64,000 nucleotides of DNA, taken from positions 310,001 through 374,000 of the forward strand of contig NZ_LR594660.1 of assembly GCF_901827155.1 (NCBI RefSeq), given 5' to 3'. The notes beneath the pieces were generated by a model that saw only the letters and a program-made list of their open reading frames with translations, was not told the origin of the DNA and did no database searches. The position numbers were made by a program, and so were the translations under genes. Shown piece by piece: positions 8,296 through 17,163 of the stretch. The DNA is from Variovorax sp. PBL-H6. Lineage in GTDB: Bacteria; Pseudomonadota; Gammaproteobacteria; Burkholderiales; Burkholderiaceae_C. Each line of letters opens with the position of its first letter. Within the stretch, counting starts at the first letter, position 1.

Positions 8296-8934
8296 TCAGG
8301 CGCCTGCGAGCGACGTCTCCGCCAGATAAAGGTTCGTCATCAGCCCGAGCAGCTTCTGCTCTTCCGACTCCTTGCAGGCGACGACACCAGGTACAAGGTG
8401 CGGCAAATCGTGTTCGGCCTGGTAGTCGTAGGTTTCCTCGAAGACCTGAAAGGCAGTGCCCTCCCCCTTCAGCCCCGTGGCACGTAGGAGCTCAAAGGCC
8501 TTCACCATGCAGTTCAGGACCGCGGGATGGATGTCCAGGACGGGCCCCCACTGACGAAATGCCTTAAACACCGCCCGCTTCGCGCATATCCGGTGCGCCG
8601 CCCCGACATTCAGCAGCGCCGCGTGGCAATCGGTCCTCGATACCAGGCAAGCTTGGCCAATCTCTGACTCAAGCGGCGTGCCGAGCAGCGAGCGCAGTCT
8701 GATGACGTTGCGCGCATCCCCGACATACCTGGCGTGGTCCAGAAGCGCGTTTAGGGCTTGATACTCTGGGAACGCCAGAAAGGTATTGCGATTCGCGGTG
8801 AGAGCCAGGGTCTCGTCGAGCATCTTCAGCTCGGCCAGCAGTTCCAACAGCGCCGCCTCCGTCGGAGCGGTGCTGTATGCGAGATAGGCCGAAAAGGCCT
8901 TGTCGATGACGAGGGTTGCAGGTGTTGCGGACAT
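8296..8934 (-). CDS. Orphan helical protein
   Basis: 212 residues from ATG 8934. Helical throughout with a leucine-rich segment (ALLELLAELKMLDETLAL, about residues 28-46), one AYLAYSTAPTE stretch and a His/Cys-containing middle (DCHAALLNVGAAHRICAKR). No recognisable catalytic motif. It is divergent from tatD; the shared 210-base gap contains AT-rich sequence (TTATCAAGG, TACTATGGG, TTTTAGTTAAC) that may hold both promoters. Confidence 0.6.
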   Translation of the reverse strand: MSATPATLVIDKAFSAYLAYSTAPTEAALLELLAELKMLDETLALTANRNTFLAFPEYQALNALLDHARYVGDARNVIRLRSLLGTPLESEIGQACLVSRTDCHAALLNVGAAHRICAKRAVFKAFRQWGPVLDIHPAVLNCMVKAFELLRATGLKGEGTAFQVFEETYDYQAEHDLPHLVPGVVACKESEEQKLLGLMTNLYLAETSLAGA

Positions 8935-9144
8935 GTGTTGGGTCGCGCGGTGCGCGTCGCGGCACGAGCTGCGCGGGCTTTGGGTTCCCCTCAGCGAGGG
9001 GGACGAGAGAATGAATCTTATCAAGGTCAGCTTTAGGTACTATGGGCTACATCCGTTTTAGTTAACACCCCATAAGCATCAGCCGGCTATCCGGAAGCAA
9101 ATCCACGACGCTACACAGCTCACATCCGCTCAGAAATCGACACC

Positions 9145-9948
9145 ATGGACCTCATCGACATCGGAGTCAACTTCCACACCAGCCAGCTCGCCGGCCACAC
9201 CTCGGACATCCTCGCTCGGGCCAGGGAGGCGGGCTTGGTCTCAGTGATGGCTACAGGCACTTCCCATAAGTCCAGCGTGCAAGCGCTGCACCTCGCACGT
9301 GCGGAGCGCGGCTTCGTGTTTGCAACCGCCGGCGTGCACCCTCATTCTGCAGACAACTGGAGCCCTTCGGACCTCGAGCGTTTTGCACTCTTGTGGGAAA
9401 GCCCAGAGGTCGTCGCCATAGGAGAGTGTGGCCTTGACTACAACCGGAACTTCTCCTCCCGGGAGAACCAGCGCAAGGCCTTCTCAGCGCAGCTGCGCGC
9501 CGCGGCTGCGTTCAAGAAGCCGCTCTTCTTGCACTGCAGGGACGCGTTCGAGGAGTTCCACGCCCTGGTCACCGAGCCAGGCGTGGGTGCCGTGCGCGGG
9601 GTCGTGCACTGCTTCACGGGGACATATGACGAAGCGCTGGCCTTTCTCGCCATGGGGCTCGACATCGGCATCACAGGCTGGGTGACTGACCTTAACCGTG
9701 GTGGCGCCCTGCGCGAGGCGGTGAAGGGCATCCCGCTGGAGCGCCTTCACCTGGAAACGGATGCGCCCTACCTCAGCCCGAAGAACCTCAAACGCCGACG
9801 CACGTACAACGAGCCCGCCAACCTCCGGTGGGTGGCGCACGAGGTCGCGTTGCTCAAGGGCCTGCCCCTCGAGGAGGTGGCGCGACGCTGCACCGAGAAC
9901 TCGGGGCGCCTGTTCTCCCTCAAGACGACTCGTCCAGAAATGAGATGA
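9145..9948 (+). CDS. tatD: TatD-family metal-dependent DNase
   Basis: 267 residues, the normal length for the family. Metal-binding motifs are in order: IDIGVNFH at the N-terminus, GVHPH (about 73), GECGLDY (about 98), FLHCRDA (about 130), VHCFTG (about 154) and ETDAPYLSP (about 208). TatD proteins are cytoplasmic amidohydrolase-fold 3'-5' exonucleases on DNA and RNA. The variant D-x-G-V-N-x-H is a conservative form of the usual D-x-H-x-H. A CTACAC element lies 29 nt before the ATG, like the -10-like element of other genes here. It is followed by a terminator shared with the convergent gene. Confidence 0.9.
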   Translation: MDLIDIGVNFHTSQLAGHTSDILARAREAGLVSVMATGTSHKSSVQALHLARAERGFVFATAGVHPHSADNWSPSDLERFALLWESPEVVAIGECGLDYNRNFSSRENQRKAFSAQLRAAAAFKKPLFLHCRDAFEEFHALVTEPGVGAVRGVVHCFTGTYDEALAFLAMGLDIGITGWVTDLNRGGALREAVKGIPLERLHLETDAPYLSPKNLKRRRTYNEPANLRWVAHEVALLKGLPLEEVARRCTENSGRLFSLKTTRPEMR

Positions 9949-9970
9949 CCCCAGCTTGCTGCCGGGGTCA
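9946..9970. terminator. Terminator between convergent genes
   Basis: TGACCCC, 11-nt loop, GGGGTCA, followed by TTTTTT at 9979-9984 on the plus strand. It overlaps the tatD stop and lies before the stop of the leftward gene. Confidence 0.6.
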
Positions 9971-9987
9971 AGAAATGAGTTTTTTAC

Positions 9988-10542
9988 TCAGATGTAAAGG
10001 ACGTCACGCGCTTGGCGCTCTTGCGCCTCACGGGTGTCGATTGCAGCCCAGTCGACCTTGTTCGCAACCGGCGGAAGGTCCTCCAAGCCCTCGTTCTCGA
10101 CGAGGTACTTGGCGGCAAACATGCCCCAGTTGTTGGCAGCGTAGTCCTCGGGGTCGAGGTAGCTGCTGCTGGTCGCAAAGGCGAGCGCAAGCTCGTGCCC
10201 CTTTGTGCGCAGCTCTGGGAGGCGGTCAGCGCCGACGGGGAGGTAGCGCAGGTTGCGCAGGGCGGCGTAGACGTCGTGCTTGCCCACAATGCGGTGTTCG
10301 CGCGGTAGCGCTTCTGCAAAGCCGAGGCCGAGGTAGTGGCCAGCATCGCCTTGCTCGTCGGTGAAGAAGACGGTCGTTTCGGGATGGCCGTGGTCGACAG
10401 CTGCTCCCGTCACCGCGACGGTTACGATATTCTTGATGTCTTCGTATTCTCCCAGCGACGGGTGCAGCCGGAACAGCTGTGAACCTTCGCGAAAGCGGTT
10501 AAGCGGCGGGGTGCCCAGGGATACTGCAATTCCATGTGCCAT
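9988..10542 (-). CDS. Orphan protein, possible phage-structure-like
   Basis: 184 residues. Of the two near ATGs (10548 and 10542), the second is chosen because AAGGA abuts the first but lies 6 nt before the second. The sequence has DIKNIVTVAVTGAAVDHGHP and TTVFFTDEQGDAGHYLGLG, mixed alpha/beta, no membrane segments. A GTGTAG (CTACAC on the coding strand) element sits about 30 nt upstream. Not recognised. Confidence 0.6.
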   Translation of the reverse strand: MAHGIAVSLGTPPLNRFREGSQLFRLHPSLGEYEDIKNIVTVAVTGAAVDHGHPETTVFFTDEQGDAGHYLGLGFAEALPREHRIVGKHDVYAALRNLRYLPVGADRLPELRTKGHELALAFATSSSYLDPEDYAANNWGMFAAKYLVENEGLEDLPPVANKVDWAAIDTREAQERQARDVLYI

Positions 10543-10619
10543 TGGCATTCCTTCGTGTTGATGACCTACGCCGTGTAGCCATCGCGATGCGGCCGTCGTC
10601 CAACGAGGGATAATACGGA

Positions 10620-11303
10620 ATGCCTCACGTGCCCCAGTTCTCCGACGACGACTTTGCCGAAGTCCGCGCGATGCTCACGTCCGACAGTCGCGAGATGGTC
10701 GAGCACGTCGCAGCCGATGTTCCCGAACACATCATTCGAATCCTGCCGCATGCACAGGCCGTTGCCGAGGGCAAGGTGGCTGAGATGCGCGCCCGCCTGA
10801 AGGCTTTCGAGGCCGAGATTCAGCGCGTGCTGAATGAGGTGCTGCGGCCGTCCCTTTCGCGAAAAGCTCGCATGACGAAGCTGCGCGACTTGGCAACAAA
10901 GTTCGGGCAGGCCTTGATGCCAATCACCGCTTGCGCCGCCGGTAGCTGCGCGCATTGTTGCCACATCCCGGTGTCGGTGTCCGAAACAGAGGCCTCCCTC
11001 ATTGGGGAGGCGATTGGTCGCAAGCCGAAGCGCGTATCTGCCAGCAAGGAGATGTCGACAGAGTATGGCTATCACCGTCCGTGTACGTTCCTCAGGAACA
11101 ACCGCTGCAGCATCTACGCCAACCGCCCTTTTGCCTGCCGGATGCACCTCTCGTTGGATGAATCCGATAGGCTCTGCGTCCTGATTCCAGGAGTGACCGT
11201 TCCAGTTCCCTTGGTGGACACGCGCGAGTTTCAGTTGGTGTACGCGCAAGCAAGCGGCGGCGAGACGATTGCAGACCTCCGGGACTTCTTTCCTGCTTCG
11301 TAG
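10620..11303 (+). CDS. YkgJ-type cysteine-cluster protein
   Basis: 227 residues. The family signature is clear: C-x-x-GSCAHCC (about residues 104-112), then C-x-FL-x-x-NRCSIYANRPFACRMH (about 158-180). YkgJ/UPF0153 proteins are thought to coordinate a metal or Fe-S cluster with these Cys; reactions are mostly unknown. The N-terminal 95 residues are helical and not part of the usual domain, so this is a longer variant. The ATG lies immediately after GGATAATACGGA, so the transcript may be leaderless or very short-leadered. Confidence 0.8.
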   Translation: MPHVPQFSDDDFAEVRAMLTSDSREMVEHVAADVPEHIIRILPHAQAVAEGKVAEMRARLKAFEAEIQRVLNEVLRPSLSRKARMTKLRDLATKFGQALMPITACAAGSCAHCCHIPVSVSETEASLIGEAIGRKPKRVSASKEMSTEYGYHRPCTFLRNNRCSIYANRPFACRMHLSLDESDRLCVLIPGVTVPVPLVDTREFQLVYAQASGGETIADLRDFFPAS

Positions 11304-11391
11304 TCCTACGCAAGGCCTCGGTCGATACGCAATGAGCACGGCTGACCGAGCGGACGGCCACCTCGCCCAGATATGACTTAAGGAGCCGCCA

Positions 11392-11607
11392 GTGAAGTTT
11401 GGGATGCGAAAGCCCTCGGTACGCAAGATGATTGGCGCGCGTACGTCGCCCAAACGCTTCGTGCGGCACAGCCTGGGCCTGAAGGCTCCCCGAGGATGGG
11501 GCTGGCTCATCAACCCAAAGAAGGCCGCCTACAACCGAATCTACTCGCGAACGACTTTCAGCCTTTGGGGGGTCCTCAAGGCGCTGTTCGGAGGAAGGCG
11601 CGGGTAG
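11392..11607 (+). CDS. Conserved small basic phage/plasmid protein
   Basis: 71 residues from GTG with AAGGAG 7 nt upstream. Very basic, with KFGMRKPSVRKMIGARTS, then HSLGLKAPRGWGWLINPKK and AAYNRIYSRTTFS. I recognise this as the type of short protein widely seen in phages and plasmids; its role is not known. Confidence 0.7.
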   Translation: MKFGMRKPSVRKMIGARTSPKRFVRHSLGLKAPRGWGWLINPKKAAYNRIYSRTTFSLWGVLKALFGGRRG

Positions 11608-11704
11608 TCCGCTGGCCCCGGGGCCGGCAGGTTTCGGTTGCGCGGCGGGTAGGTCTTCGAATATTCGAAAAGCGGCTGGGTCGAAGTTTGCGACTGCTCT
11701 GGCA

Positions 11705-12112
11705 TCACTTGCCTGCCTGCGCTTGAGCGGCGAATTTCTCCGCTTGCAGGCGCTCACGCACCTGGTCCCATCGCATCCGGCGGCCCGAGGGCCCGGTGTT
11801 GCCGAACATGTGTCGGTTCACCAGCCGGGCACGGGCCGCGATGTTCGCTTCGCGGAGCAGGTTGTGTCCGGCGGATGAGTTGTAGTTCGAGATGCCTTCT
11901 GCTTCTGGCAGGAGGCGGTCGAGCAGCGCCAACTCGCGAGCTTCTGCATCGTCGGCAAATTCGCCAAGCGCGTTCTTCAACTCGTCGGCTGCCGCGGCTT
12001 CCGCAACCTGGTCGTACCAGGTGCCAATCCATTGCAGCGTGTGGACGATACCGTTCTTGGCCACATCGGCCAGGAACTTGGCTTGTACTTCCTGCACGTT
12101 CGTAACTGTCAT
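11705..12112 (-). CDS. Orphan helical protein
   Basis: 135 residues, ATG 12112. The N-terminus (VQEVQAKFLADVAKNG) and the rest are helical and Ala-rich; the C-terminus is RLQAEKFAAQAQAGK. It carries a phage-like GHNLLREANIAARARLVNRHM stretch (Asn/Arg-rich, about residues 84-104). A CTATAC element on the coding strand at 12140-12145 precedes the start by 27 nt. Function unknown. Confidence 0.6.
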   Translation of the reverse strand: MTVTNVQEVQAKFLADVAKNGIVHTLQWIGTWYDQVAEAAAADELKNALGEFADDAEARELALLDRLLPEAEGISNYNSSAGHNLLREANIAARARLVNRHMFGNTGPSGRRMRWDQVRERLQAEKFAAQAQAGK

Positions 12113-12221
12113 GTTGTCCTTTGGTTGGGTTCTACGTGTGTATAGCCAGGCCGCACGATGGCGGGCTTTAAAATGGGAAAGCCGCCGACCTGTGAGGCCA
12201 GCGGCTCGAAAGAAGCAGTTT

Positions 12222-12932
12222 TTAGCAGTAGAGTTCTGCGTCGACCCAGCGGCGCGTGTCGGGGTCGAAGACCTTGATGACAGCCTCGCAGCGACGCAGA
12301 TGAGCGGAAATCCGCACCCGGGCGCCTTCCCAGAGACTTTCTGAACGGATGAGGCTGTCAGCAGCCTTCGCGATTTTCTCGAAGAGGACCATGCCGACGG
12401 TGTAGCCGTCGCACTCAGAGAAGCGTTTCATGGCGCGGCGATAGCCGCGACGAATCCAGGCGACGAATGCGGCCTGCACCGTCGGTGACTTGTACTCGGC
12501 AACCTCCTCCTCGCTGAGCGAAGTGTCGGCAAGGATTTCATCCAAGTTGCCAAAGGCGGTCGCCACGCCGCGGACGATGGAGTCCTCGGTGTAGAAGTCC
12601 AGCTTTCTGCTGGGGATGAGCTTCGGAAGCTCGAGGTCGTCGTTGACGCAATCGCGCAGCATCCCCTCGATGTTCAGCGCCAGGTCCGCAGCGTTGTCTC
12701 GGCCGTAAGAGTGCCGCATGGCCCAGCCGTTCTCCAGGCGCAGCAGCAGAACGGAGCCGAGTGCCTCGCACTCCCCTTCGACCGGGGAGGTCTGGGTCGC
12801 GAAGTGCTCCAGCATGTCGTGCGCGCACGCCAGGCCGCTGGCCGGATTGGCGTTCTCAAACCAGGTCGGCTCGAGACCCATGATTCCAACCTCATCCCAT
12901 TCCTTATAGATGAACTCACGAACGATAGGCAC
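12222..12932 (-). CDS. Orphan protein with GTG start
   Basis: 236 residues. The GTG at 12932 is chosen because AGGAGG precedes it by 6 nt; longer open frames upstream lack a ribosome site and look non-coding. An acidic protein with IYKEWDEVG at the start, GEMLRD-like helical stretches, and an AHLRRCEAVIKVFDPDTRRW C-terminus. CTATAC on the coding strand at 12966-12971 lies 33 nt before the start. No family recognised. Confidence 0.65.
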   Translation of the reverse strand: MPIVREFIYKEWDEVGIMGLEPTWFENANPASGLACAHDMLEHFATQTSPVEGECEALGSVLLLRLENGWAMRHSYGRDNAADLALNIEGMLRDCVNDDLELPKLIPSRKLDFYTEDSIVRGVATAFGNLDEILADTSLSEEEVAEYKSPTVQAAFVAWIRRGYRRAMKRFSECDGYTVGMVLFEKIAKAADSLIRSESLWEGARVRISAHLRRCEAVIKVFDPDTRRWVDAELYC

Positions 12933-13236
12933 GGCTGCCCTCCTAAAAAGTAGTTGTCCTGAGCGGTATAGCGAGCGAGGCGTAATCCGAAATCGCGTTC
13001 GGCGCGTGACTACGCGAGAGGACGGACGCGGGATGAGGGAGCGCCCCTCTGCCTTGGTCGCGCATGACCACGTCTCATGGCACGAGGGGCGTGTCGTGTG
13101 GCCGAGAAGCGTGAAGGCGGCTATCTGCGGTGTGACGCACTTCCGAATTTGCGCCGCAGGCGCTTTGAAGCGGAGCGCACGAAGGCCAGGATGTGGGCAG
13201 AATGGCCGACTTTGGACTTTTTCGGACCAACTGCCT

Positions 13237-13851
13237 ATGTCTGCTCTAGTCCTTCTCATCGCGCTCGTCCCAGCCGTCGCAGTCTTCGTGGTAGCGAGCA
13301 CGACCCGAAGCGTCTGGTGGACTACCGTCGCGGCGGTCTTGGCGGCGGGTGTCGGCGTTGTGATGGGGCACCCTGCGTACATGGTGCTGGATGTCCTCGC
13401 GGTCGCCGTGCTGTACTGGCTGTCGATGCGGACGCTTCTCAAAACGAAGCGCGAGGTGAAAGCAGCGCGTGCCTCGGCACTTCCTCCAGCGGCACCGCCT
13501 CCGCCAGCCCCTTCCGCCGCCAGCGGCGGCCGTGGCAAGGGGCTCCCCGGGCTTGTCCTAGGCGCGCTGGGTGTGCTCGGCTACATCGGCTACCTCGTCC
13601 TCAGTTTGGGTCTTCTGGACCGAAGCGCCCCCGTTGCGCCGACGGCGGCCGCGACCCCCGCTGCTTCGTCGCAGCCGGTCGGCCTCCCGCCAGTAGCTCC
13701 ATCTCAGCGTGTTCAGCCGCCGCGAACGGTCGCTTCGCGGCCCAAAAATCTGCCGCAGAACCGTGGTTCCGTCACGAAGCAGTCGGTGGCAGCCTGCCTC
13801 CGCCTTGCTTCTGATGAGAAAATGCGGGACTGCCTGGCGCGCGCCGAATGA
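13237..13851 (+). CDS. Membrane protein with proline-rich linker
   Basis: 204 residues from ATG 13237. Two or three hydrophobic helices span about residues 2-60, then a basic segment, a PPAAPPPPAP linker (about 85-95), another hydrophobic helix (LPGLVLGALGVLGYIGYLVL, about 105-124) and a Pro/Ala/Thr-rich outer region ending in SVAACLRLASDEKMRDCLARA with two Cys. The Cys-containing C-terminus probably lies in the periplasm and could form a disulfide. Function unknown. Confidence 0.6.
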   Translation: MSALVLLIALVPAVAVFVVASTTRSVWWTTVAAVLAAGVGVVMGHPAYMVLDVLAVAVLYWLSMRTLLKTKREVKAARASALPPAAPPPPAPSAASGGRGKGLPGLVLGALGVLGYIGYLVLSLGLLDRSAPVAPTAAATPAASSQPVGLPPVAPSQRVQPPRTVASRPKNLPQNRGSVTKQSVAACLRLASDEKMRDCLARAE

Positions 13852-14184
13852 AAGCGGTGCGAAGGGCCTCCCCGTCACGCGAGGCTCACCGATGAGCGCG
13901 CGTCCGGCGGTGGTTGGCTCATCAAGCCGACCATAGGCTGAGAGAAGGCGCAGGGCCTGCGCCAAGTCTTGTGGAGGTTCGCTGACGGGAAATCCCTGTC
14001 ATGCAGCGGAAAATCATCGTTGGTAGACTGTGGCCCGCCCCTGGCCCGCCATGTGTTTTCGCCTCAGTGCGGAACCAGGGCATTGCTTTTGCCGATTCAG
14101 ACAAGGAGAAGTCCCCTCGAGCATTCACGGCTAGTGAACGATTTAAGGTCCGTTGCGTTCGATTTTCCCCACCGAAAGGCGTTG
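13852..14184. other. Intergenic stretch before the Crp/Fnr gene
   Basis: About 330 bases. No supported gene. It contains CGGCTAGTGAACGATTTAAGG near 14127-14147 that could hold promoter elements for the downstream regulator. Confidence 0.4.
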
Positions 14185-14943
14185 ATGTATCTCCACCCGC
14201 TCATCGCAGGCATTCCGCAGAGCGAACGGGCCGCTCTCGTGAAGAAGTCTGAGCTTCGTACGTTCAAGCGCAACGAAGTCATCGTTGCCTTCGATGAGAA
14301 GACCAGCTACATCTATTGCATTGCCTCGGGGCTGGCCAGGGTGGTGGTGCCGTCGGGCGGCGAGGAGGGGGTGACCACGGAGTTCGTTCGTCAGGACGAC
14401 TTTTTCATGGGCCCAACGCTCATGGAGCCCTCGTACCATGCAGACGCCTCGTTGGTAGCTGCCTTGCCGACAACGGCATACGTGGTCCCGATAGTGGCCA
14501 TGAAGGAGCTGTGTCTGAAGTACCCGGAGATATCGCTGGGTCTGTTCGAGCTTGCCCGCAAGCGGTTGGTCGTTCTGCGTGCGCAACTGCGCCGCATCGC
14601 ATCTCAGTCGTCGGAGAAGTTGGTAAGTCGCATCCTTCACGAGCTGACGCAGCTCGCGCCAACGGCATCAGGCGGCTACGACAAACGCATTACGCAGTCG
14701 GTGATTGCTTCGTACTCCGGACTGTCCCGCGAGCAGGTGAACAAGACCATCCGGGACCTGGAGGGGCGGGGCCTTGTCACCAAGGACGCCGAGGGTGTCC
14801 ACGTGCCGCCGGACTTCGCTGCGACCGACTTTCGAACGCTGCCCATTCAGGAATCGCTTCCGAAGGTGGAGCCCACCGTGACGACCTTCTTCCCCGACCT
14901 TTTCGACGAAGAGACGTTCGCCATCGCGCGGAAAAAGAGATAG
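14185..14943 (+). CDS. Crp/Fnr-family transcription regulator
   Basis: 252 residues from ATG 14185 (GAAAGG 5 nt upstream). Residues about 5-115 form a cyclic-nucleotide-binding-like barrel (AFDEKTSYIYCIASGLARV, EGVTTEFVRQDDFFMGP), followed by a long helix and a winged helix-turn-helix (about 160-215: ITQSVIASYSGLSREQVNK then IRDLEGRGLV). There is no N-terminal Cys cluster, so it is not an Fnr-type oxygen sensor. The tail of about 35 residues beyond the wing (QESLPKVEPTVTTFFPDLF) is extra. It may control genes on this element; no binding site can be fixed from the sequence. Confidence 0.85.
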   Translation: MYLHPLIAGIPQSERAALVKKSELRTFKRNEVIVAFDEKTSYIYCIASGLARVVVPSGGEEGVTTEFVRQDDFFMGPTLMEPSYHADASLVAALPTTAYVVPIVAMKELCLKYPEISLGLFELARKRLVVLRAQLRRIASQSSEKLVSRILHELTQLAPTASGGYDKRITQSVIASYSGLSREQVNKTIRDLEGRGLVTKDAEGVHVPPDFAATDFRTLPIQESLPKVEPTVTTFFPDLFDEETFAIARKKR

Positions 14944-15385
14944 GCGGCGTTCGCCGCGGCGTCCTGCGGCATGCCAGAAGGCAAATTTCAGTGACCCCGC
15001 ACGCCGGCTGAGTTCTCACGCAGGGTCCTGAGAGCCTCGTGCCGCTGCGCAGTTGTCCCGCCGGCCGCAACGTCGTTCAACGGCCGCAGCAGGCGCATTG
15101 CGACGAACCGTAGCTCGCCTGTGTCGGCGCGCTGCGGGAGCTCCGTCAGCTTTTCGACGGCGGAAGCACTCCCCTGTCCAAAGCCAGCGCGTTTGCACCG
15201 TTCCTTCGTACAGCGGCGAGGCCTCCTCGACCACGAGACGACTCTGGACTGGCAAACGCGCGCTCTAGTCTGAAAGCCGCTCGGAAGCCCCGGGGCGCCC
15301 GCCTGGCTCCTGCCATACCGCGGCACCTCCTGCAGTTCTGCCCAGGGGGAGCTGCGCTCTCGCTACACGGAGCATCCAAACCCGC
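14944..15385. other. Intergenic stretch with a weak minus-strand frame
   Basis: About 440 bases. On the minus strand the frame from about 15200 down to 14988 reads AVEKLTELPQRADTGELRF then AMRLLRPLNDVAAGG and EALRTLRENSAGVRGH, which looks protein-like, but it has no good start codon or ribosome site. It may be the tail of a lost gene. Confidence 0.35.
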
Positions 15386-15397
15386 TTGGCTGCCCCA

Positions 15398-15976
15398 ATG
15401 TCGCCGCACCCCCGCCTCCGCTCGCTCGCAGCCACGGTCTTGCTGGGCGCCGCACTCATCGCCCAGGCCGCCGAGCCTGCGAACGGCGTCAACGCTGAGG
15501 CCGCCGGGCTGATGAGCCAAGCGAACCATCTCACCCGCGCGTCGGTGCTCTATGCGCTGAAGGAAGGCCGCTGGCCATACGCTCTCACCCACCTCTCGCC
15601 GAGCTTTCTCACCGCGGTGCCAAGCCCCCCGAGAGCGTTCGGTCGCCAGGCGGAGTGGCGCACGGTCAGGCCCGGGTTCCCGGCGGCCTGGGTTCGGACC
15701 GGTGCACCAATCGACCTCTGCCGGGCGCTCAACCTCCAGGCTCGAGGCGATGACGGCATCTATAAAGCTGCGCAACCAGCCATGCCCCTGCAGTGCTACG
15801 GTCGCAGCGCACCGTTTACGGTGCTCGTGCTGTTCGCAGAAGGCGAGACCGCTGCCTTGCACAAGGCTCTTCGCAGAGCAGGCGGCTGGAAACACGGAGC
15901 TGCCGACAGGCCCCATGGAAGTTGGTCGGTGCCTCCGAACGTAAGAAGTCCGAGCTATTCGCCGGAGCACCACTGA
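15398..15976 (+). CDS. Exported orphan protein
   Basis: 192 residues from ATG 15398. N-terminal signal peptide: basic n-region, then AATVLLGAALIAQAAEPA with a likely cleavage after AQA. The mature part has four or more aromatic-flanked segments and two Cys (DLCRALNLQ and PLQCYG) about 36 residues apart, as in the disulfide loop of pilin-like proteins, though no pilin helix is present. The C-terminus is low-complexity. Periplasmic or secreted; role unknown. Confidence 0.55.
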   Translation: MSPHPRLRSLAATVLLGAALIAQAAEPANGVNAEAAGLMSQANHLTRASVLYALKEGRWPYALTHLSPSFLTAVPSPPRAFGRQAEWRTVRPGFPAAWVRTGAPIDLCRALNLQARGDDGIYKAAQPAMPLQCYGRSAPFTVLVLFAEGETAALHKALRRAGGWKHGAADRPHGSWSVPPNVRSPSYSPEHH

Positions 15977-16131
15977 GCCTTGGACCAGGCTGCCTCGGAG
16001 CCCTGGCCACGCGTCCTCCGAAATCATCAATGAGGGGCTGCCCCCGTCGGCTGGAGTTGGGCAGCGGGCTTGCCGTGGCCCCTTCTTCTTCGAAGCGGGC
16101 TAAGACGGCGCGAGCTCCGAGGGGGGGGTAC

Positions 16132-16617
16132 CTAGCCCTCGTACAACTCCGCCCGGATGTGCTCGCCAGCATTGCCGCCAGCCTCGCTGTCGCCAAACGG
16201 GTCGCCTAGGGAGGCGGCAGCGTCCACCACGCGGGTCGCGAAGTCGACCACGTTCTGGTCGAGCTTGTCGCCAGGCCGGATGAGCCCGCGCTGTGTTGCG
16301 AACTCGGTAAAGCGCGAGACAGGTCCGCGCGCCTGTGAACCGTCTGTGCGGAAGGACGGGTACGCACTGCGTGGCACGCCGCAGCACAACTGCTCGCGGA
16401 TGCGGTCGCCCGCACTCAGGCCTGACTTGTCGTCCGCGTAGGCGTCCCCAATGGCTGCGCAAAGGCCTGCCACGTCCATCGCAAACTCGAGGAAGTTCTT
16501 GTCGAGCTTGTCACCAGCGCGGGCCAAGCCTGAATCCACCGCCATTTCGGTGAGCCCCTCAAGGCACGCGGGGTCATCGATGCCTGCGCCCACCGGGTCG
16601 TCGTCTTCGTTCTCCAT
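16132..16617 (-). CDS. Acidic protein made of an internal tandem repeat
   Basis: 161 residues from ATG 16617 (AAAGGAG 8 nt upstream). Two copies of a unit of about 50 residues are visible: GLARAGDKLDKNFLEFAMDV and GLIRPGDKLDQNVVDFATRV, each followed by a short A/G/D-rich linker and an R-x-x-L end (GDRIREQL; GEHIRAEL). The protein is strongly acidic. The duplication suggests a two-domain binding module of unknown ligand. Confidence 0.6.
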   Translation of the reverse strand: MENEDDDPVGAGIDDPACLEGLTEMAVDSGLARAGDKLDKNFLEFAMDVAGLCAAIGDAYADDKSGLSAGDRIREQLCCGVPRSAYPSFRTDGSQARGPVSRFTEFATQRGLIRPGDKLDQNVVDFATRVVDAAASLGDPFGDSEAGGNAGEHIRAELYEG

Positions 16618-16680
16618 CTCGGAAACTCCTTTGGAACGGGGCATCGTACGGGAACTTCGAGCGTTCAAGCTGTAGGCGGC

Positions 16681-17117
16681 CTACCCCTCGTAGTGCGTTG
16701 CTGCCTGCTCGAGCCGCCCGGCCCATTCGCGCATGTGGTCCAGGCATTCCACCTCGGAAACGCCGCCACGAAGGGCGACGTGGAGCGCCGTGTCGATGAA
16801 GGCCCTGTGCACGGGCGAAAGTCGTTCGAGGTCCTGAGGCTTGACTGCTCCACCGAGGATGTCGCCCCCGCGCTTACCGACCCAGCGTCCAAGGGCTGTA
16901 GGGCTGGCATAGGAACGCCGAGCGATTCGGCAAGGGTCAGCAAGGTGCCGACGGGGACCTTGAGCTTGCCTCGCGAAATCTTGCTGATGGTCGCCTGGGG
17001 GACGCCTGAGTGCTCCAACAGCGCTAACTGGGTCTTCAGACAAGGATGCGCCGTCATCGCTGCCAGGAGCCGATGGGAAATCTCGCGATTCAGGTCGGTT
17101 GGAACCGGATTGCTCAT
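16681..17117 (-). pseudogene. XRE-family regulator gene with a frameshift
   Basis: The first frame (from ATG 17117) gives a good Cro/C1-type helix-turn-helix: TQLALLEHSGVPQATISKIS then LLTLAESLGV. In that frame the rest is Ser/Arg-rich and non-coding in character. A second frame gives the expected C-terminal helical region (DLERLSPVHRAFIDTAL, then VSEVECLDHMREWAGRLE) and stops at 16681. The switch lies between about 16870 and 16910. Either a one-base indel killed the gene or the assembly has an error. The start has CTATCxTGATAG dyad sequence just upstream, a possible autoregulatory operator. Confidence 0.6.
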
Positions 17118-17163
17118 GCAGTGAGGCTATCAGGATAGTGATAGAAATATCAGCATCATGTTT

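Noticed and set aside
12933..13538. N-terminal extension of the 12222-12932 gene
   Set aside because: The extension is Arg/Thr/Ser-rich and overlaps a better plus-strand membrane gene; AGGAGG fixes the start at 12932.
15146..16030. 294-codon minus-strand frame opposite 15398-15976
   Set aside because: The plus frame has a signal peptide; the minus one is Arg/Gly-rich with no ribosome site.
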